From NCBI GenBank assembly GCA_965248975.1, contig CBDFKU010000013.1:127490-191489 (forward strand): a stretch of DNA of 64,000 nt, in the 5' to 3' direction. Shown here piece after piece: positions 1-8,943 of the stretch (positions are counted from its first letter, which is position 1; each line of letters starts with the position of its first letter). A program made the position numbers and the translations under genes. The stretch comes from CBDFKU01 sp965248975. Its GTDB lineage: Bacteria > Chloroflexota > Dehalococcoidia > Lucifugimonadales > JAGWBF01. Below the pieces are notes generated by a model, which saw only the letters and a program-made list of their open reading frames with translations, did not search any database and had not been told where the DNA came from.

Positions 1-1630
1 CATGGTCCGGTGTGACCTTGCCCTGCCGGGCGTCCTCGGCGACCGCCTGGGGGTCCCGCAGTAGGGGGTCGCCGTGGCCACCGCCACCGGCCAGCTCGGC
101 GCTGACCACGTCGCCCTTCTTTAGCTCCATGAGCCACTTGGATGGCATCAGCTTTCTGTCGGTATCGGGATTCAAGTAAATGTTGCAGGAGGTGCCCGGC
201 TTTCCTCCCTGGAGGCCGTAGGGCCGATAGTGTCGGCGGTCGGAGCGCACCTGGACCGTGGCTTCCTCGGCGAGGATGCGGTACTTGCGCACCAGCCCCA
301 GGGCGCCTCGATGCTCTCCCGGGCCGCCGGTGTCAGGCAGGAGTCCGTACTCCTCCACCAGGAAGGGTTGCTCGGCCTCCATCAGCTCGATGGGAGTGTT
401 GGCCAGGTTGAGTACCGGAATGGGGCCGCCGTCAACGCCGTCGTTGTCGGGGCCGCCCCCGGTGCCCGTTACGTTGTGGAACTCCAGAAAGACGAAGGGC
501 TTGCGGTCCGGGTAGTAGCCTGCGATGCTGATGCCCAGCTCGCCGCTGCCCCAGCAGGCCGGGACCCGGTCTGGGTTGAGCTTGGCGAGGGCGCCGAACA
601 CCGTCTGCATCACCCGGAAGCCCCCCAAACCACGAGCGGCCACCGGGCCGGGATGAACGGGATTCACGAAGGTGCCCTCGGGCGCATATACCTTGATGGG
701 CCGGAAGTAGCCGGCGTTGTTGGGCAGCTCGGGGCTGAGGAGGCAGCGCACGGCGGCGTACACTCCCGACTGGCTGAAGGCGAAGTTGGGGTTGATGGAC
801 CCTTTGGCCTGGGGCGAGGTGCCGGTGAAGTCGGCATGCACCTCGTCTCCGGTGAAGGTAAGCTTCACGTGGATGCGTATCGGCCCGGGATCCAGACCGT
901 CGTCGTCGATGTAGTCGGTGAACTCGGCCTCCCCGGTGGGCAGTGTCGCCAGCTCGGCCCTTGTGAGGCGTTCGGAGTAGTCCATGAGCTCGTCCATGTG
1001 GCCCCGGAGCTCCTCCACGCCGTGCTCCTGGGCCAGCTTGAGCAGCTCCCGCTCGCCGCCGTGCACCGCGGCTATCTGGGCCCAGAGATCTCCCATCACT
1101 ACCTCGGGGACCCGCACGTTCTGACGGATGAGGCGCAGCAGGGTCTGGTTGGCCTCCCCCTCTTCGAACAGCTTCAGGGGCGGGATGCGCAACCCTTCCT
1201 GGTATATCTCGGTGTTGTCACAGGCGTTGCCTCCCGCGACCCTCCCGCCGATGTCCGTGTGGTGGGCGATTACGGCCAGGTAGCCCAGGAGGGCCTCTCC
1301 GACGAACACCGGCTTGAACAGGAAGATGTCGGGCAGGTGGCTGGCCCCCTCGTAGGGGTCGTTGTTAATGAAGATGTCGCCCGGCCGGACGTCATCCCCG
1401 TAGACCTTGAGCACGCCCTGTAGGGCAGGCATGATGGCGCCCAGGTGGAGGGGCAGGGACAGCCCTTGGCTTACCATGTCGCCCTTGAGGTCGCAGATGG
1501 CGGTGGAGAAGTCCATGGACTGCTTGACCACCTGGGACCGGGCGGTGCGCACCACGGTGACCACCATGTTGTCGGCGATGGTGGCCAGGGCGTTCTTCAC
1601 CAGCTCCTGGGTGATGGGGTCGGGTCGCAT
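1..1630 (-). CDS. hyuB: Hydantoinase B / 5-oxoprolinase beta-type subunit (C-terminus off window)
   Basis: Reading leftward from ATG 1630 an uninterrupted frame of 543 codons runs to the window edge, beginning MRPDPITQELVKNALATIAD. The sequence has the HyuB family features NNDPYEGASHLPD (about residue 97) and AHHTDIGG (about residue 130), and ends in the glycine-rich GGGGHGDPL stretch typical of the family's C-terminus, so only a few residues are missing. With HyuA this family forms ATP-dependent hydantoinases, oxoprolinases or acetone-carboxylase-like enzymes that open cyclic amides. It lies 92 bases downstream of hyuA in the same direction, with repeat hairpins in the gap. The exact substrate cannot be read from sequence. 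Confidence 0.9.
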   Translation of the reverse strand, partial: MRPDPITQELVKNALATIADNMVVTVVRTARSQVVKQSMDFSTAICDLKGDMVSQGLSLPLHLGAIMPALQGVLKVYGDDVRPGDIFINNDPYEGASHLPDIFLFKPVFVGEALLGYLAVIAHHTDIGGRVAGGNACDNTEIYQEGLRIPPLKLFEEGEANQTLLRLIRQNVRVPEVVMGDLWAQIAAVHGGERELLKLAQEHGVEELRGHMDELMDYSERLTRAELATLPTGEAEFTDYIDDDGLDPGPIRIHVKLTFTGDEVHADFTGTSPQAKGSINPNFAFSQSGVYAAVRCLLSPELPNNAGYFRPIKVYAPEGTFVNPVHPGPVAARGLGGFRVMQTVFGALAKLNPDRVPACWGSGELGISIAGYYPDRKPFVFLEFHNVTGTGGGPDNDGVDGGPIPVLNLANTPIELMEAEQPFLVEEYGLLPDTGGPGEHRGALGLVRKYRILAEEATVQVRSDRRHYRPYGLQGGKPGTSCNIYLNPDTDRKLMPSKWLMELKKGDVVSAELAGGGGHGDPLLRDPQAVAEDARQGKVTPDH

Positions 1631-1659
1631 GGGACGCCTCCTCTTTGAGCCGCATAGTT

Positions 1660-1720
1660 CTCCCTCCCCTTGTGGGAGGGAGCTAGAACGGGGGGGTTAC
1701 CCTCTCCCAAAGGGAGAGGG
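1660..1720. repeat. Two small GC-rich inverted repeats between hyuA and hyuB
   Basis: CTCCCTCCC (1660-1668) pairs with GGGAGGGAG (1674-1682), and CCCTCTCCC (1700-1708) pairs with GGGAGAGGG (1712-1720). The second matches the core of the palindrome at 12583-12605, so this looks like a dispersed extragenic palindromic repeat family. It could fold in the hyuA-hyuB transcript and tune hyuB expression, which is inference. Confidence 0.6.
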
Positions 1721-1722
1721 AA

Positions 1723-3810
1723 TCATGTGACCTCGATAACGATGTTGCTCCACTCGTCCAGCCGGGCCCGGCAGCCCGGCGGCACTACCGTGGTGGAGTC
1801 GTACTCCTCTACGATGATGGGCCCCACCGACGGGCCCGCCGTCAGCGTATCGCGAGCTATGACGGGCGTATCCAGCCATCCGTCTTTGGGGCCGAAGTAG
1901 ACCCTGCGGTCGCTCCTGGTGGCGCCGCCGCTCTGGGCGGCCATGTTCAGCCGCTCGGGCAAGCGGGGCGACGCCGAAATGCCCTTGCCCACCACCTTCA
2001 GTGACACGAGCTGCAGCGGCTCGCCGTCGGACCGGTAGCCGTAGGTGCGTTCGTGCTCTAGGGCGAACTCCTCGCCCAGGGCGGCCAGTACGTCCCGGGT
2101 AACGGGCCGGCCGGGAACCGGCACGGTCAGGGCGGTGTTCTGGCCCGCGTACTGGACGTCGGCGTAGGCGGAGATTTCCCGGCTGGCTTCGTCGAAGCTT
2201 TCGCTCGACAGGATGTCCTCTGCCTGCTTGTCCAGGCCATCGAGCCGGTTGTTCACCTCGTCCATGTCGACCTCGGCGACCCTACGGAAGAAGGCATGGA
2301 CCAGGTGGTGCTCGACGTCGGCGAACAGTAGGCCCAGGGAGCTGAACAGGCCGGCCAGCGGCGGGACCACCACGGTGGACATGCCCAGCGCGCCGGCCAT
2401 GGCCGCGGCATGGACCGGACCGCTGCCGCCGAAGGCGAACAGGTCGAAGCGCCTAGGGTCGCGACCTCTCTCCGTCGACACGCTGCGAAGAGCCCTAATC
2501 ATGTTCGAGTTGACGATGGCGTGGATGCCGTGGGCGGTGTCCGCCGCCGACAGACCTATGGCAACACCCAGGCGCCCGATGGCCTCCTCGGACTTCTGGG
2601 CGTCGATCTTGAGGCTGCCGGCCAGCAGATGCTCCCGGTTGAGGTATCCCAGGACGACGTTGGCGTCGGTGACGGTGGGCTCGTCGCCGCCAAGGCCGTA
2701 GCAGATGGGTCCCGGTGAGGCGCCGGCGCTCCTGGGTCCCACCTGAAGGGCGCCGCCTTTGTCCAGCCAGGCTATGCTGCCGCCCCCGGCTCCTACCTCG
2801 GCGATGTCTATGGTAGGCACCCGCACGATGTATCCGGCCCCCTTCATCAGGCGGTGGCCGGTGTTCATTCCACCGCCCACCTCGTACTCCTGGGTCATGG
2901 TGAGCTGGCTGTCTTCAATGATGGACACCTTGGCGGTGGTGCCGCCCATGTCGAAGGTGATGAAGTTGTCCCGCTTCAGCCTCTCCGACAGGCGTAGGGC
3001 CCCGGTGACTCCGGCGGCCGGGCCCGACTCGATGATGTAGATGGGGGTCTCGGTTGCCGCCCGGGCCGGCATGACACCGCCGTTGGACTGCATGATCAGC
3101 AGCGGAGCCTCGATGCCCATTCTGGTCAGCTCGTCCTGAAGCGCGCCCACGTAGCGCTCAAGGACCGGTCGGATGTAGGCGTTGATGACCACGGTACTGG
3201 TGCGCTCGTACTCCTGCATCTGGGGGAGCACTTCCGATGAGATGCAAACGGAAAGCTCGGGCGACGTTGCCGCCAAACGTTCGGCGATGGCTATCTCATG
3301 GGCGGGATTTGCATAGGCATGAAGGAGGCAGACGGCCACCGACTCTACTCCGTCGGAGGCGATCTCCCGGCAGACCTGCTCCACCGCAGCCAGGTCCAGG
3401 GGCACGAGCTCCTCTCCGCGGTGGTTCAGACGCTCCGGGACCTCGAAGCGGCGCCGGCGCTCAACCAGCGGTTCCGGCTTTCGCCAGGTGAGATCGTACA
3501 GCCTTGGCAGCCGATACCGGCCCAGCTCCAGAACGTCCCGGAAGCCCTTGGTGGTGATGAGGGCGGTCTCCGGACCCTTGCGCTCGATGATGGTATTGGT
3601 GGCCACGGTGGTGCCGTGGCCCACCTCTCCGATGGTGGCTGCGGCGACCCCAGCCGTCTCGATGAGCTCCCTTATAGCGCCTACGATGGCCCGGCTGTAG
3701 TCGTCTGGTGTGGAGGAAGCCTTTCTGGTCAGGAGGGTGCCGTCATCCCCCAACAGCACCAGGTCTGTGAAGGTCCCGCCTACGTCTATACCCAGCCTGT
3801 AGCCGGCCAT
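1723..3810 (-). CDS. hyuA: Hydantoinase A / 5-oxoprolinase alpha-type subunit
   Basis: About 695 residues starting MAGYRLGIDVGGTFTD. I chose ATG 3810 because GGGAG lies seven bases upstream; the frame stays open to 3843 without a better site. It contains the two ASKHA-type nucleotide-binding motifs GIDVGGTFTD (near residue 6) and FDMGGTTAKVS (near 295), and the family's GGGSIAW and FGGSGPVHA segments. It is full length for hydantoinase A. With HyuB it should catalyse ATP-dependent opening of a hydantoin, oxoproline or related ring in the cytoplasm. Two gamma-glutamyltranspeptidases nearby make a gamma-glutamyl/5-oxoproline link attractive but unproven. Confidence 0.93.
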   Translation of the reverse strand: MAGYRLGIDVGGTFTDLVLLGDDGTLLTRKASSTPDDYSRAIVGAIRELIETAGVAAATIGEVGHGTTVATNTIIERKGPETALITTKGFRDVLELGRYRLPRLYDLTWRKPEPLVERRRRFEVPERLNHRGEELVPLDLAAVEQVCREIASDGVESVAVCLLHAYANPAHEIAIAERLAATSPELSVCISSEVLPQMQEYERTSTVVINAYIRPVLERYVGALQDELTRMGIEAPLLIMQSNGGVMPARAATETPIYIIESGPAAGVTGALRLSERLKRDNFITFDMGGTTAKVSIIEDSQLTMTQEYEVGGGMNTGHRLMKGAGYIVRVPTIDIAEVGAGGGSIAWLDKGGALQVGPRSAGASPGPICYGLGGDEPTVTDANVVLGYLNREHLLAGSLKIDAQKSEEAIGRLGVAIGLSAADTAHGIHAIVNSNMIRALRSVSTERGRDPRRFDLFAFGGSGPVHAAAMAGALGMSTVVVPPLAGLFSSLGLLFADVEHHLVHAFFRRVAEVDMDEVNNRLDGLDKQAEDILSSESFDEASREISAYADVQYAGQNTALTVPVPGRPVTRDVLAALGEEFALEHERTYGYRSDGEPLQLVSLKVVGKGISASPRLPERLNMAAQSGGATRSDRRVYFGPKDGWLDTPVIARDTLTAGPSVGPIIVEEYDSTTVVPPGCRARLDEWSNIVIEVT

Positions 3811-3834
3811 ATGGCGACTCCCGACAGAGTAATC

Positions 3835-3875
3835 GGCCCTCACTCTGGCCCGCCGGCCAGAGTGAGGGCCTTTTT
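3835..3875 (+). terminator. Perfect 16-bp hairpin followed by five T (rightward sense)
   Basis: GGCCCTCACTCTGGCC (3835-3850), loop CGCC, then its exact complement (3855-3870) and TTTTT (3871-3875). It sits between the acetamidase stop and the hyuA start, both leftward genes. The T tract is on the rightward side, so as a classical intrinsic terminator it would stop transcripts antisense to hyuA; leftward it is a hairpin without a U tract. Confidence 0.7.
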
Positions 3876-3909
3876 CATCTCCCTAACGTGTCACCGGTTA
3901 AGGAACGTG

Positions 3910-5016
3910 TTAGCCGAAGATGGCCTCAGGTAGCAGGGCGGTGGCCGTCACGTTGGGCAGGTCCACTGCGTTGCCGATCCTCAGGTCCACGGCGACGCTG
4001 CAGATCACGTATGCCTGCTCCCGTGTGAAGCCCCGCTCTTGGAGGAGGTCGATCATGTTCAGGATGGCGTTACGAGCGGCCATGGTCAGGTTCTCCCCGT
4101 CGTTGGAGCCGTCCCCGGCGACGGGCATGCCCATCGTGGCGACGAAGTTGCGGGGCGCGGCCCACTCCGGCGCGTTGAAGTAGCCCGGGTGAGAGAACCT
4201 GGGCCACCGGATGTTGTTTCGCGCCGCCTGCCCTTCGTGCACCTTGAAGCGCACCGCCGCCGTAGCGCTCATCTCCACAGCGGCTATGCACACCTCGCCG
4301 TCGCCCTGGGCAAAGTGGGCGTCGCCGGTGGAGAACAGGGCGCCGTCAACGGCAACCCGGAGGAACAGCTTGGAGCCCTTGGTGAGCTGCTTGATGTCTA
4401 CGTTGCCGCAGTTCTCCCGGGGCGGCCCCGTGCGCAGACCCTCGCTGGCCATGGGTTCGGCTCGCGGTATTGCGTAATCCTTGGTGGGCGGGTGGGCGAT
4501 GCCCCCGCTGGCCCGCAGGTCTGCCTCGCGGCTGGTCCAACCCACCAGCTGCTCACGGGAAGGGGCGATCCCAGACACTCCCATGAAGGAGCCGTCGGGT
4601 ATGCGGACGCCGGCGATCTGGGGCGAGGTGGCCCAGCCGTCCTTTAGGTCCCAGTGCACCAGGTAGGGTTCTGGGAAGTAGTCCCGCAGGAAGCCGCTGC
4701 CCGGCCGGAAGAAGGTCCAGGCATATGACTCGGGGATGATGTCCAGGAACTCTACCTCCAGCATGTCCCCGGGCTTGGCGCCCTTGACCCATACCGGGCC
4801 CGTCAGTGCGTGGGCGGCCCCGCCCTCCATGTATTGCAGGTCTTCTCCCGTCATGCCGGGCGTTATCTGGTTGTCCAGAGCGTCGCGGGTCTGGAACACC
4901 ACCTCATCGTCCTGGTCCACTTCCAGCACCGCCGGTATGTCTGGGTGCCAACGGTTATGGCCCTTCTCCGGCTCCTGCTGGAGCCGCTTGCTGCGGTCGA
5001 TCTCGATACTTTTCAT
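3910..5016 (-). CDS. Acetamidase/formamidase family protein, copy A
   Basis: A 368-residue protein of the FmdA/AmdA family, which hydrolyses short-chain amides (formamide, acetamide) to the acid and ammonia in the cytoplasm. It has the conserved N-terminal KGHNRWHPDI, the central GNVDIKQLTKGSKLFL and the GDAHFAQGDGE motif (about residues 232-242) that carries family active-site residues. AAGGA precedes ATG 5016. A second copy of identical length and very similar sequence lies immediately upstream (5067-6173), so this is a tandem duplication. The copies differ mostly around residues 155-190. True substrate is unknown. Confidence 0.9.
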   Translation of the reverse strand: MKSIEIDRSKRLQQEPEKGHNRWHPDIPAVLEVDQDDEVVFQTRDALDNQITPGMTGEDLQYMEGGAAHALTGPVWVKGAKPGDMLEVEFLDIIPESYAWTFFRPGSGFLRDYFPEPYLVHWDLKDGWATSPQIAGVRIPDGSFMGVSGIAPSREQLVGWTSREADLRASGGIAHPPTKDYAIPRAEPMASEGLRTGPPRENCGNVDIKQLTKGSKLFLRVAVDGALFSTGDAHFAQGDGEVCIAAVEMSATAAVRFKVHEGQAARNNIRWPRFSHPGYFNAPEWAAPRNFVATMGMPVAGDGSNDGENLTMAARNAILNMIDLLQERGFTREQAYVICSVAVDLRIGNAVDLPNVTATALLPEAIFG

Positions 5017-5066
5017 CGGACCATCCTTAACGTCGAAGATGGTGGTAGAGGGGTTCCGGTCCGTTC

Positions 5067-6173
5067 CTAGCCGAAGATGGCCTCGGGCAGCAGGGCGGTG
5101 GCGGTGACGTTGGGCAGGTCCACCACGTTCCCGATCCTGAGGTCGACGATCACGCTGCAGATGACGTAGGACTGCTCACGGGTGAAGCCCCGCTCCTGGA
5201 GCAGGTCGATCATGTTCATCATGGCGTTGCGGGCCGCCAGGGTGAGGTTCTCGCCATCGTTGGAGCCGTCCTCCCGGATGGGCATGCCCATGGTGGCGAT
5301 GAAGTTATACGGCGCCGCCCACTCCGGTGCGTTGAAATAGCCCGAGTGGGAAAACCTGGGCCAGGTAATGTTGTGCCGGGCCGCCTCACCATCCAGCACC
5401 TTGAAGCGTACTGCCGCGGTGGCGCTCATCTCCACGGCAGCGATGCACACCTCGCCGTCGCCCTGGGAAAAGTGGGCGTCGCCCGTGGAAAACAGGGCGC
5501 CATCCACGTTCACCGGAAGGAACAGCTTGGAGCCCTTGGTAAGCTGCTTGATGTCCACGTTGCCGCAGTTCTCCCGGGGCGGCCCGGTGCGCAGCCCCTC
5601 ACTGGCTACGGGCTCTCTGCTGGGTACCGCCGAGTCGGCCGTCGGCGGGCCGGATATGCCTCCCCGGCCTCGCAGCTCGGTCTCTCGCCGGCTGTACTCC
5701 TGCATCTGGGCGTGGGAGGGCGCGATACCGGACACCCCCATGAAGGAGCCGTTGGGGATGCGCACACCGGGGATCTGGGCGGAAGTGGCCCAGCCGTCCT
5801 TGATGGTCCAGTGCACCAGGTACGGCTCCTGGAAGAAGTCCCGCAGGAAGCCGATCCCGGGCACGAAGAAGGTCCACGCGGTGGCTTCGGGGATGACGTC
5901 CAGGAACTCCACCTCAAGGAGGTCTCCCGGCTTGGCTCCCTTGACGTAGGCGGGACCGGTCAGGGCGTGGGCCGCCCCGGTCTGCATCTTACCCAGGTCT
6001 TCGGACGTCCAGTTGGGGAGTATCTGGCAGTCTAGGGCGTCCCTGGTCTGGAAGACTACCTCCTCGCCCTGATCCACCTCTATGACGGGCTGGATGTCCG
6101 GGTGCCAGCGGTTGTGGCCCTTCTCGGGCTCCTCAACCAGTCGTTTGTTGCGGTCTATCTCGATGCTTTTCAT
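5067..6173 (-). CDS. Acetamidase/formamidase family protein, copy B
   Basis: A 368-residue FmdA/AmdA family amidase and tandem paralogue of the gene at 3910-5016, from which it is separated by 50 bases. It keeps the same landmarks: KGHNRWHPDI near residue 19, GNVDIKQLTKGSKLFL, and GDAHFSQGDGE. AGGAGA lies six bases before ATG 6173. Being the upstream member, it is probably transcribed first from the divergent region before the DUF1800 gene. It ends with TAG at 5067-5069, showing TAG is a normal stop in this genome. Function as a short-chain amidase is by family; specificity may differ between copies. Confidence 0.9.
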   Translation of the reverse strand: MKSIEIDRNKRLVEEPEKGHNRWHPDIQPVIEVDQGEEVVFQTRDALDCQILPNWTSEDLGKMQTGAAHALTGPAYVKGAKPGDLLEVEFLDVIPEATAWTFFVPGIGFLRDFFQEPYLVHWTIKDGWATSAQIPGVRIPNGSFMGVSGIAPSHAQMQEYSRRETELRGRGGISGPPTADSAVPSREPVASEGLRTGPPRENCGNVDIKQLTKGSKLFLPVNVDGALFSTGDAHFSQGDGEVCIAAVEMSATAAVRFKVLDGEAARHNITWPRFSHSGYFNAPEWAAPYNFIATMGMPIREDGSNDGENLTLAARNAMMNMIDLLQERGFTREQSYVICSVIVDLRIGNVVDLPNVTATALLPEAIFG

Positions 6174-6306
6174 GGGACTCTCCTAGCGGCTCTCGAAGTG
6201 GGGCTGAGGTACTCCGGTACGCGCCCCTCTGCCACGGCGAGTGTACTCAGGAGGCTATGCCGTGTCAACCCCGATCGCGGGTTCCAGACACATTTCGGCC
6301 CACCCT

Positions 6307-6335
6307 TTGACACCCTTTTGGATGGTGCTTATTAT
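6307..6335 (+). promoter_or_regulatory. Sigma70-type promoter for the DUF1800 gene
   Basis: TTGACA at 6307-6312, a 17-base spacer and TATTAT at 6330-6335 in the 223-base divergent gap between acetamidase copy B and the DUF1800 gene. The predicted start of transcription is about 55 bases before ATG 6397. Confidence 0.75.
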
Positions 6336-6396
6336 ATATAGGGTCAGGGACAGACAAAGGAGAACCCGAGAACCGTCGTGAGAGGAGAGCAGTTTC

Positions 6397-7833
6397 ATGG
6401 CTGATAGCGATATCGCCCTCATAGCTCATCTTATGCGCCGGGCTGGTTTTGGGGCGACCCGGGACGAGCTGGAACAGTACGCGGCCAAGGGCTACGAGGC
6501 AATGGTGGAAGAGCTCCTGAACCCGGAGAAGGCTCCAGCTGACTTGGAGGACGAGGACCTCATTCGCCGCTATCATGTGGACTATAACACCTATCTCTTG
6601 GTCATGGGTGCCGCGGGGTACTGGATGTACCGCATGATTAACACGAGGCGCCCGTTGGAAGAGAAGATAGCCCTCTTCTGGCACGGTATCTTCGCCACCG
6701 GATACACCAAACTTAATCAGCCCAAGGCCATCGCCAACCAGATACGGATGTTCCGCCGCGACGGTCTGGGGAGCTTCCGAACCTTGCTGGCAGGGATTTC
6801 CAGAGACCCGGCCATGATGTTCTGGCTTGACAACATCGACAACCACAGGGAAGGGGTGAACGAGAACTTCGGTCGGGAGCTCCTGGAGCTCTTCTCCATG
6901 GGAGTGGGTAACTACACCGAGGACGATGTGAGACAGGCCTCCCGTGCCTTCACCGGCTGGACCATCCGCAACCCCGAGTACATGGCCGCCAGGGCGGCGG
7001 TGTGCTCTACTTACCCCTACGCCCGTCTGGACTGGCAGTTCGAGTACATGGGAGACGACCACGACGATGGCGAGAAGACCTTCTTGGGACACACCGGCCG
7101 GTTCAACGGCGAAGACATCGTCGACATAATCGTGCAGCAGGAAGCCACGGCCCGATTCATTTCCAGGCACCTCTACACCTTCTTTGTGGCAGACGAGCCC
7201 CAGGTCCCCGCCTGGGAGACGGTGCCTCCCAGAGACCCACAGGCGATCCAGTCCCTGGTCGACGAGTACTTTCGGAGCAACTACGATATTCGCTCGGTGC
7301 TCCGGGTTCTCTTCAAATCCGACTTCTTCAAGCAGGCTACCTTCGCCAAGATCAAGAGCCCAACGGAGCTGATAACCGGGGCCGCCCGGATCGCTGGAAC
7401 CCACCGACAGCCCAACTTGAACCATAGCGTTCTGTCGGTGGCAGGTTTCAACATGGGCCAACAGCTCATGGACCCCCCCAGCGTCGAGGGCTGGCACACC
7501 GGTAATGAGTGGCTCACAACCGGAAGCCTGGTGGAGCGGGTCAATTTCGCCGCCGATCAGTTCGGAACGATAGACAACCCGGGAGTGGCATTCATCGTGA
7601 ACAGGATCAAAGGCCAGGGCACGCAGCTAACCGCCGAAGGGCTGGTGGACTCGTGCCTCGACCTGATGGGACCGCTGTCGGTCTCGGATACCACCAGGCA
7701 AGAGTTGGTGGCTCAGGCAGGGGCCGGCGGAGCGATCTCCTTCGGGTCCGAGGAGGAAAGCCGGGCCGGGGCGGAGAAGATCAAGGGAATACTTCAGCTG
7801 ATAGTGTCCACGCGGGAGTACCAGCTGGCCTGA
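6397..7833 (+). CDS. DUF1800 family protein
   Basis: A 478-residue protein with the typical DUF1800 opening HLMRRAGFGATRDELEQYA, the central EKIALFWHGIFATG block, NENFGRELLELFSMGVG (about residue 148) and the YTEDDVRQASRAFTGW segment. AGAGGAG precedes ATG 6397 and a strong promoter lies upstream. There is no signal peptide or membrane segment at the N-terminus. DUF1800 proteins are widespread, of unknown biochemical function, and are usually encoded next to a DUF1501 partner. Here the neighbour is instead an NHL-repeat protein 63 bases downstream, probably co-transcribed. Confidence 0.88.
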   Translation: MADSDIALIAHLMRRAGFGATRDELEQYAAKGYEAMVEELLNPEKAPADLEDEDLIRRYHVDYNTYLLVMGAAGYWMYRMINTRRPLEEKIALFWHGIFATGYTKLNQPKAIANQIRMFRRDGLGSFRTLLAGISRDPAMMFWLDNIDNHREGVNENFGRELLELFSMGVGNYTEDDVRQASRAFTGWTIRNPEYMAARAAVCSTYPYARLDWQFEYMGDDHDDGEKTFLGHTGRFNGEDIVDIIVQQEATARFISRHLYTFFVADEPQVPAWETVPPRDPQAIQSLVDEYFRSNYDIRSVLRVLFKSDFFKQATFAKIKSPTELITGAARIAGTHRQPNLNHSVLSVAGFNMGQQLMDPPSVEGWHTGNEWLTTGSLVERVNFAADQFGTIDNPGVAFIVNRIKGQGTQLTAEGLVDSCLDLMGPLSVSDTTRQELVAQAGAGGAISFGSEEESRAGAEKIKGILQLIVSTREYQLA

Positions 7834-7896
7834 TGAGGGGTCCAGCTGGCTGGCGCGGTAGTCACCCGCCCAGGAAACGCGGAGGGAGAAACGTAG

Positions 7897-8916
7897 ATGA
7901 GTACACAAGGGCCATTGCGGTACAGCCACTCCATCGGAAAATTCGATATATTCGGCGGCAACGGCTTCTACAACCCGCTGGACATAGCTTTCGTCGGCGA
8001 CACCATATACGTGGTGAGCCGCGGCGGCTCGGCCTCCGCGGAGGGGAACACAACCACCCGGGTCACAATGTGCACACTGGAAGGGAACTACGTGGGCGAG
8101 TTCAGCGGCACGGGCGCCCGTGAAGGCCTGCTGGCGTGGCCGGTTTCCATCGCCAGCGACGGCGAAGGGAACGTCTACATCTCCGACGAGGCCATCCACG
8201 GCATCTCGGTGTTCAGCAAGAACGGGGAGTTCCTCACCAGGTGGGGGGCCCAGGGAAGCGGAGACGGCGAGTTCGACCGGCCTGCCGGAATTGCCTTCGA
8301 TTCCAGCGGTAACCTCCTGGTGGTGGACAGCGGAAACAACCGGGTACAGAAGTACACCAAAGAGGGGAAGTACCTCACCGCCTGGGGCCGGGCAGGCGCC
8401 GGCGACGGCCAGTTCAACTTGCCTTGGGGCCTATCCATCGATGCTTCCGAAAACGTCTACGTGGCCGACTGGCGCAACGACCGGATCCAGAAGTTCGATG
8501 CCTCGGGCAACCACCTGGCCACCTGGGGTAAGCCGGGCCGGGGCGAAGGCGAGTTCACTAGGCCGGCTTGGGCCACGGCCGACGACGGGCTGGTCTACAT
8601 CAGTGACTGGGGCAACGAGCGGCTACAGGTGCTCGGCGCAGATGGGACGTTCAAAGCCAACTACCGTGGCGAGTCCGGGGTCTCCCGGTGGGGGCAGGAT
8701 TACCTGGACACCAACGTCGACGAGTACGAGGCGAGGAAGCGTTCCGACCTGGAGCCCGATTTGGACCTGCTGCCCGACGATTACCTTCGGGACGAGTCGG
8801 CGGCCATCGAAAAGCTCTTCTGGGGCCCCACATCGGTGAAGCTTGATTCGGCGGGAAGGGTCTACGTGGTAGACAGCTGCCGCCATCGGATCCAGGTGTA
8901 CCAGAAGCCCGGGTGA
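7897..8916 (+). CDS. NHL-repeat beta-propeller protein
   Basis: A 339-residue protein built from NHL repeats, seen as recurring units such as DRPAGIAFDSSGNLLVVDSGN and NLPWGLSIDASENVYVADW, each followed by NRVQKY / DRIQKF-type strands. About six blades are visible, with an acidic 60-residue insertion (roughly residues 258-300) before the last blade. No signal peptide is evident. Propellers of this kind are scaffolds or lactonase-like hydrolases (SMP-30/peptidyl-glycine lyase relatives); no catalytic assignment can be made. It follows the DUF1800 gene and probably shares its transcript. Confidence 0.85.
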   Translation: MSTQGPLRYSHSIGKFDIFGGNGFYNPLDIAFVGDTIYVVSRGGSASAEGNTTTRVTMCTLEGNYVGEFSGTGAREGLLAWPVSIASDGEGNVYISDEAIHGISVFSKNGEFLTRWGAQGSGDGEFDRPAGIAFDSSGNLLVVDSGNNRVQKYTKEGKYLTAWGRAGAGDGQFNLPWGLSIDASENVYVADWRNDRIQKFDASGNHLATWGKPGRGEGEFTRPAWATADDGLVYISDWGNERLQVLGADGTFKANYRGESGVSRWGQDYLDTNVDEYEARKRSDLEPDLDLLPDDYLRDESAAIEKLFWGPTSVKLDSAGRVYVVDSCRHRIQVYQKPG

Positions 8917-8943
8917 GGTTTAGTCTAGAAGCCAGGGTGGGAG

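Noticed and set aside
230..1423. Long rightward open frame of 397 codons.
   Set aside because: It is the antisense shadow of hyuB; high GC keeps the opposite frame open and the protein has no family features.
4039..6035. Two parallel rightward frames of 202 and 229 codons over the amidase genes with similar sequence.
   Set aside because: They resemble each other only because the underlying amidase copies are paralogues; both are antisense to conserved enzymes.
6265..7497. Leftward 410-codon frame.
   Set aside because: Antisense to the DUF1800 gene, which has a promoter, ribosome site and conserved family motifs.
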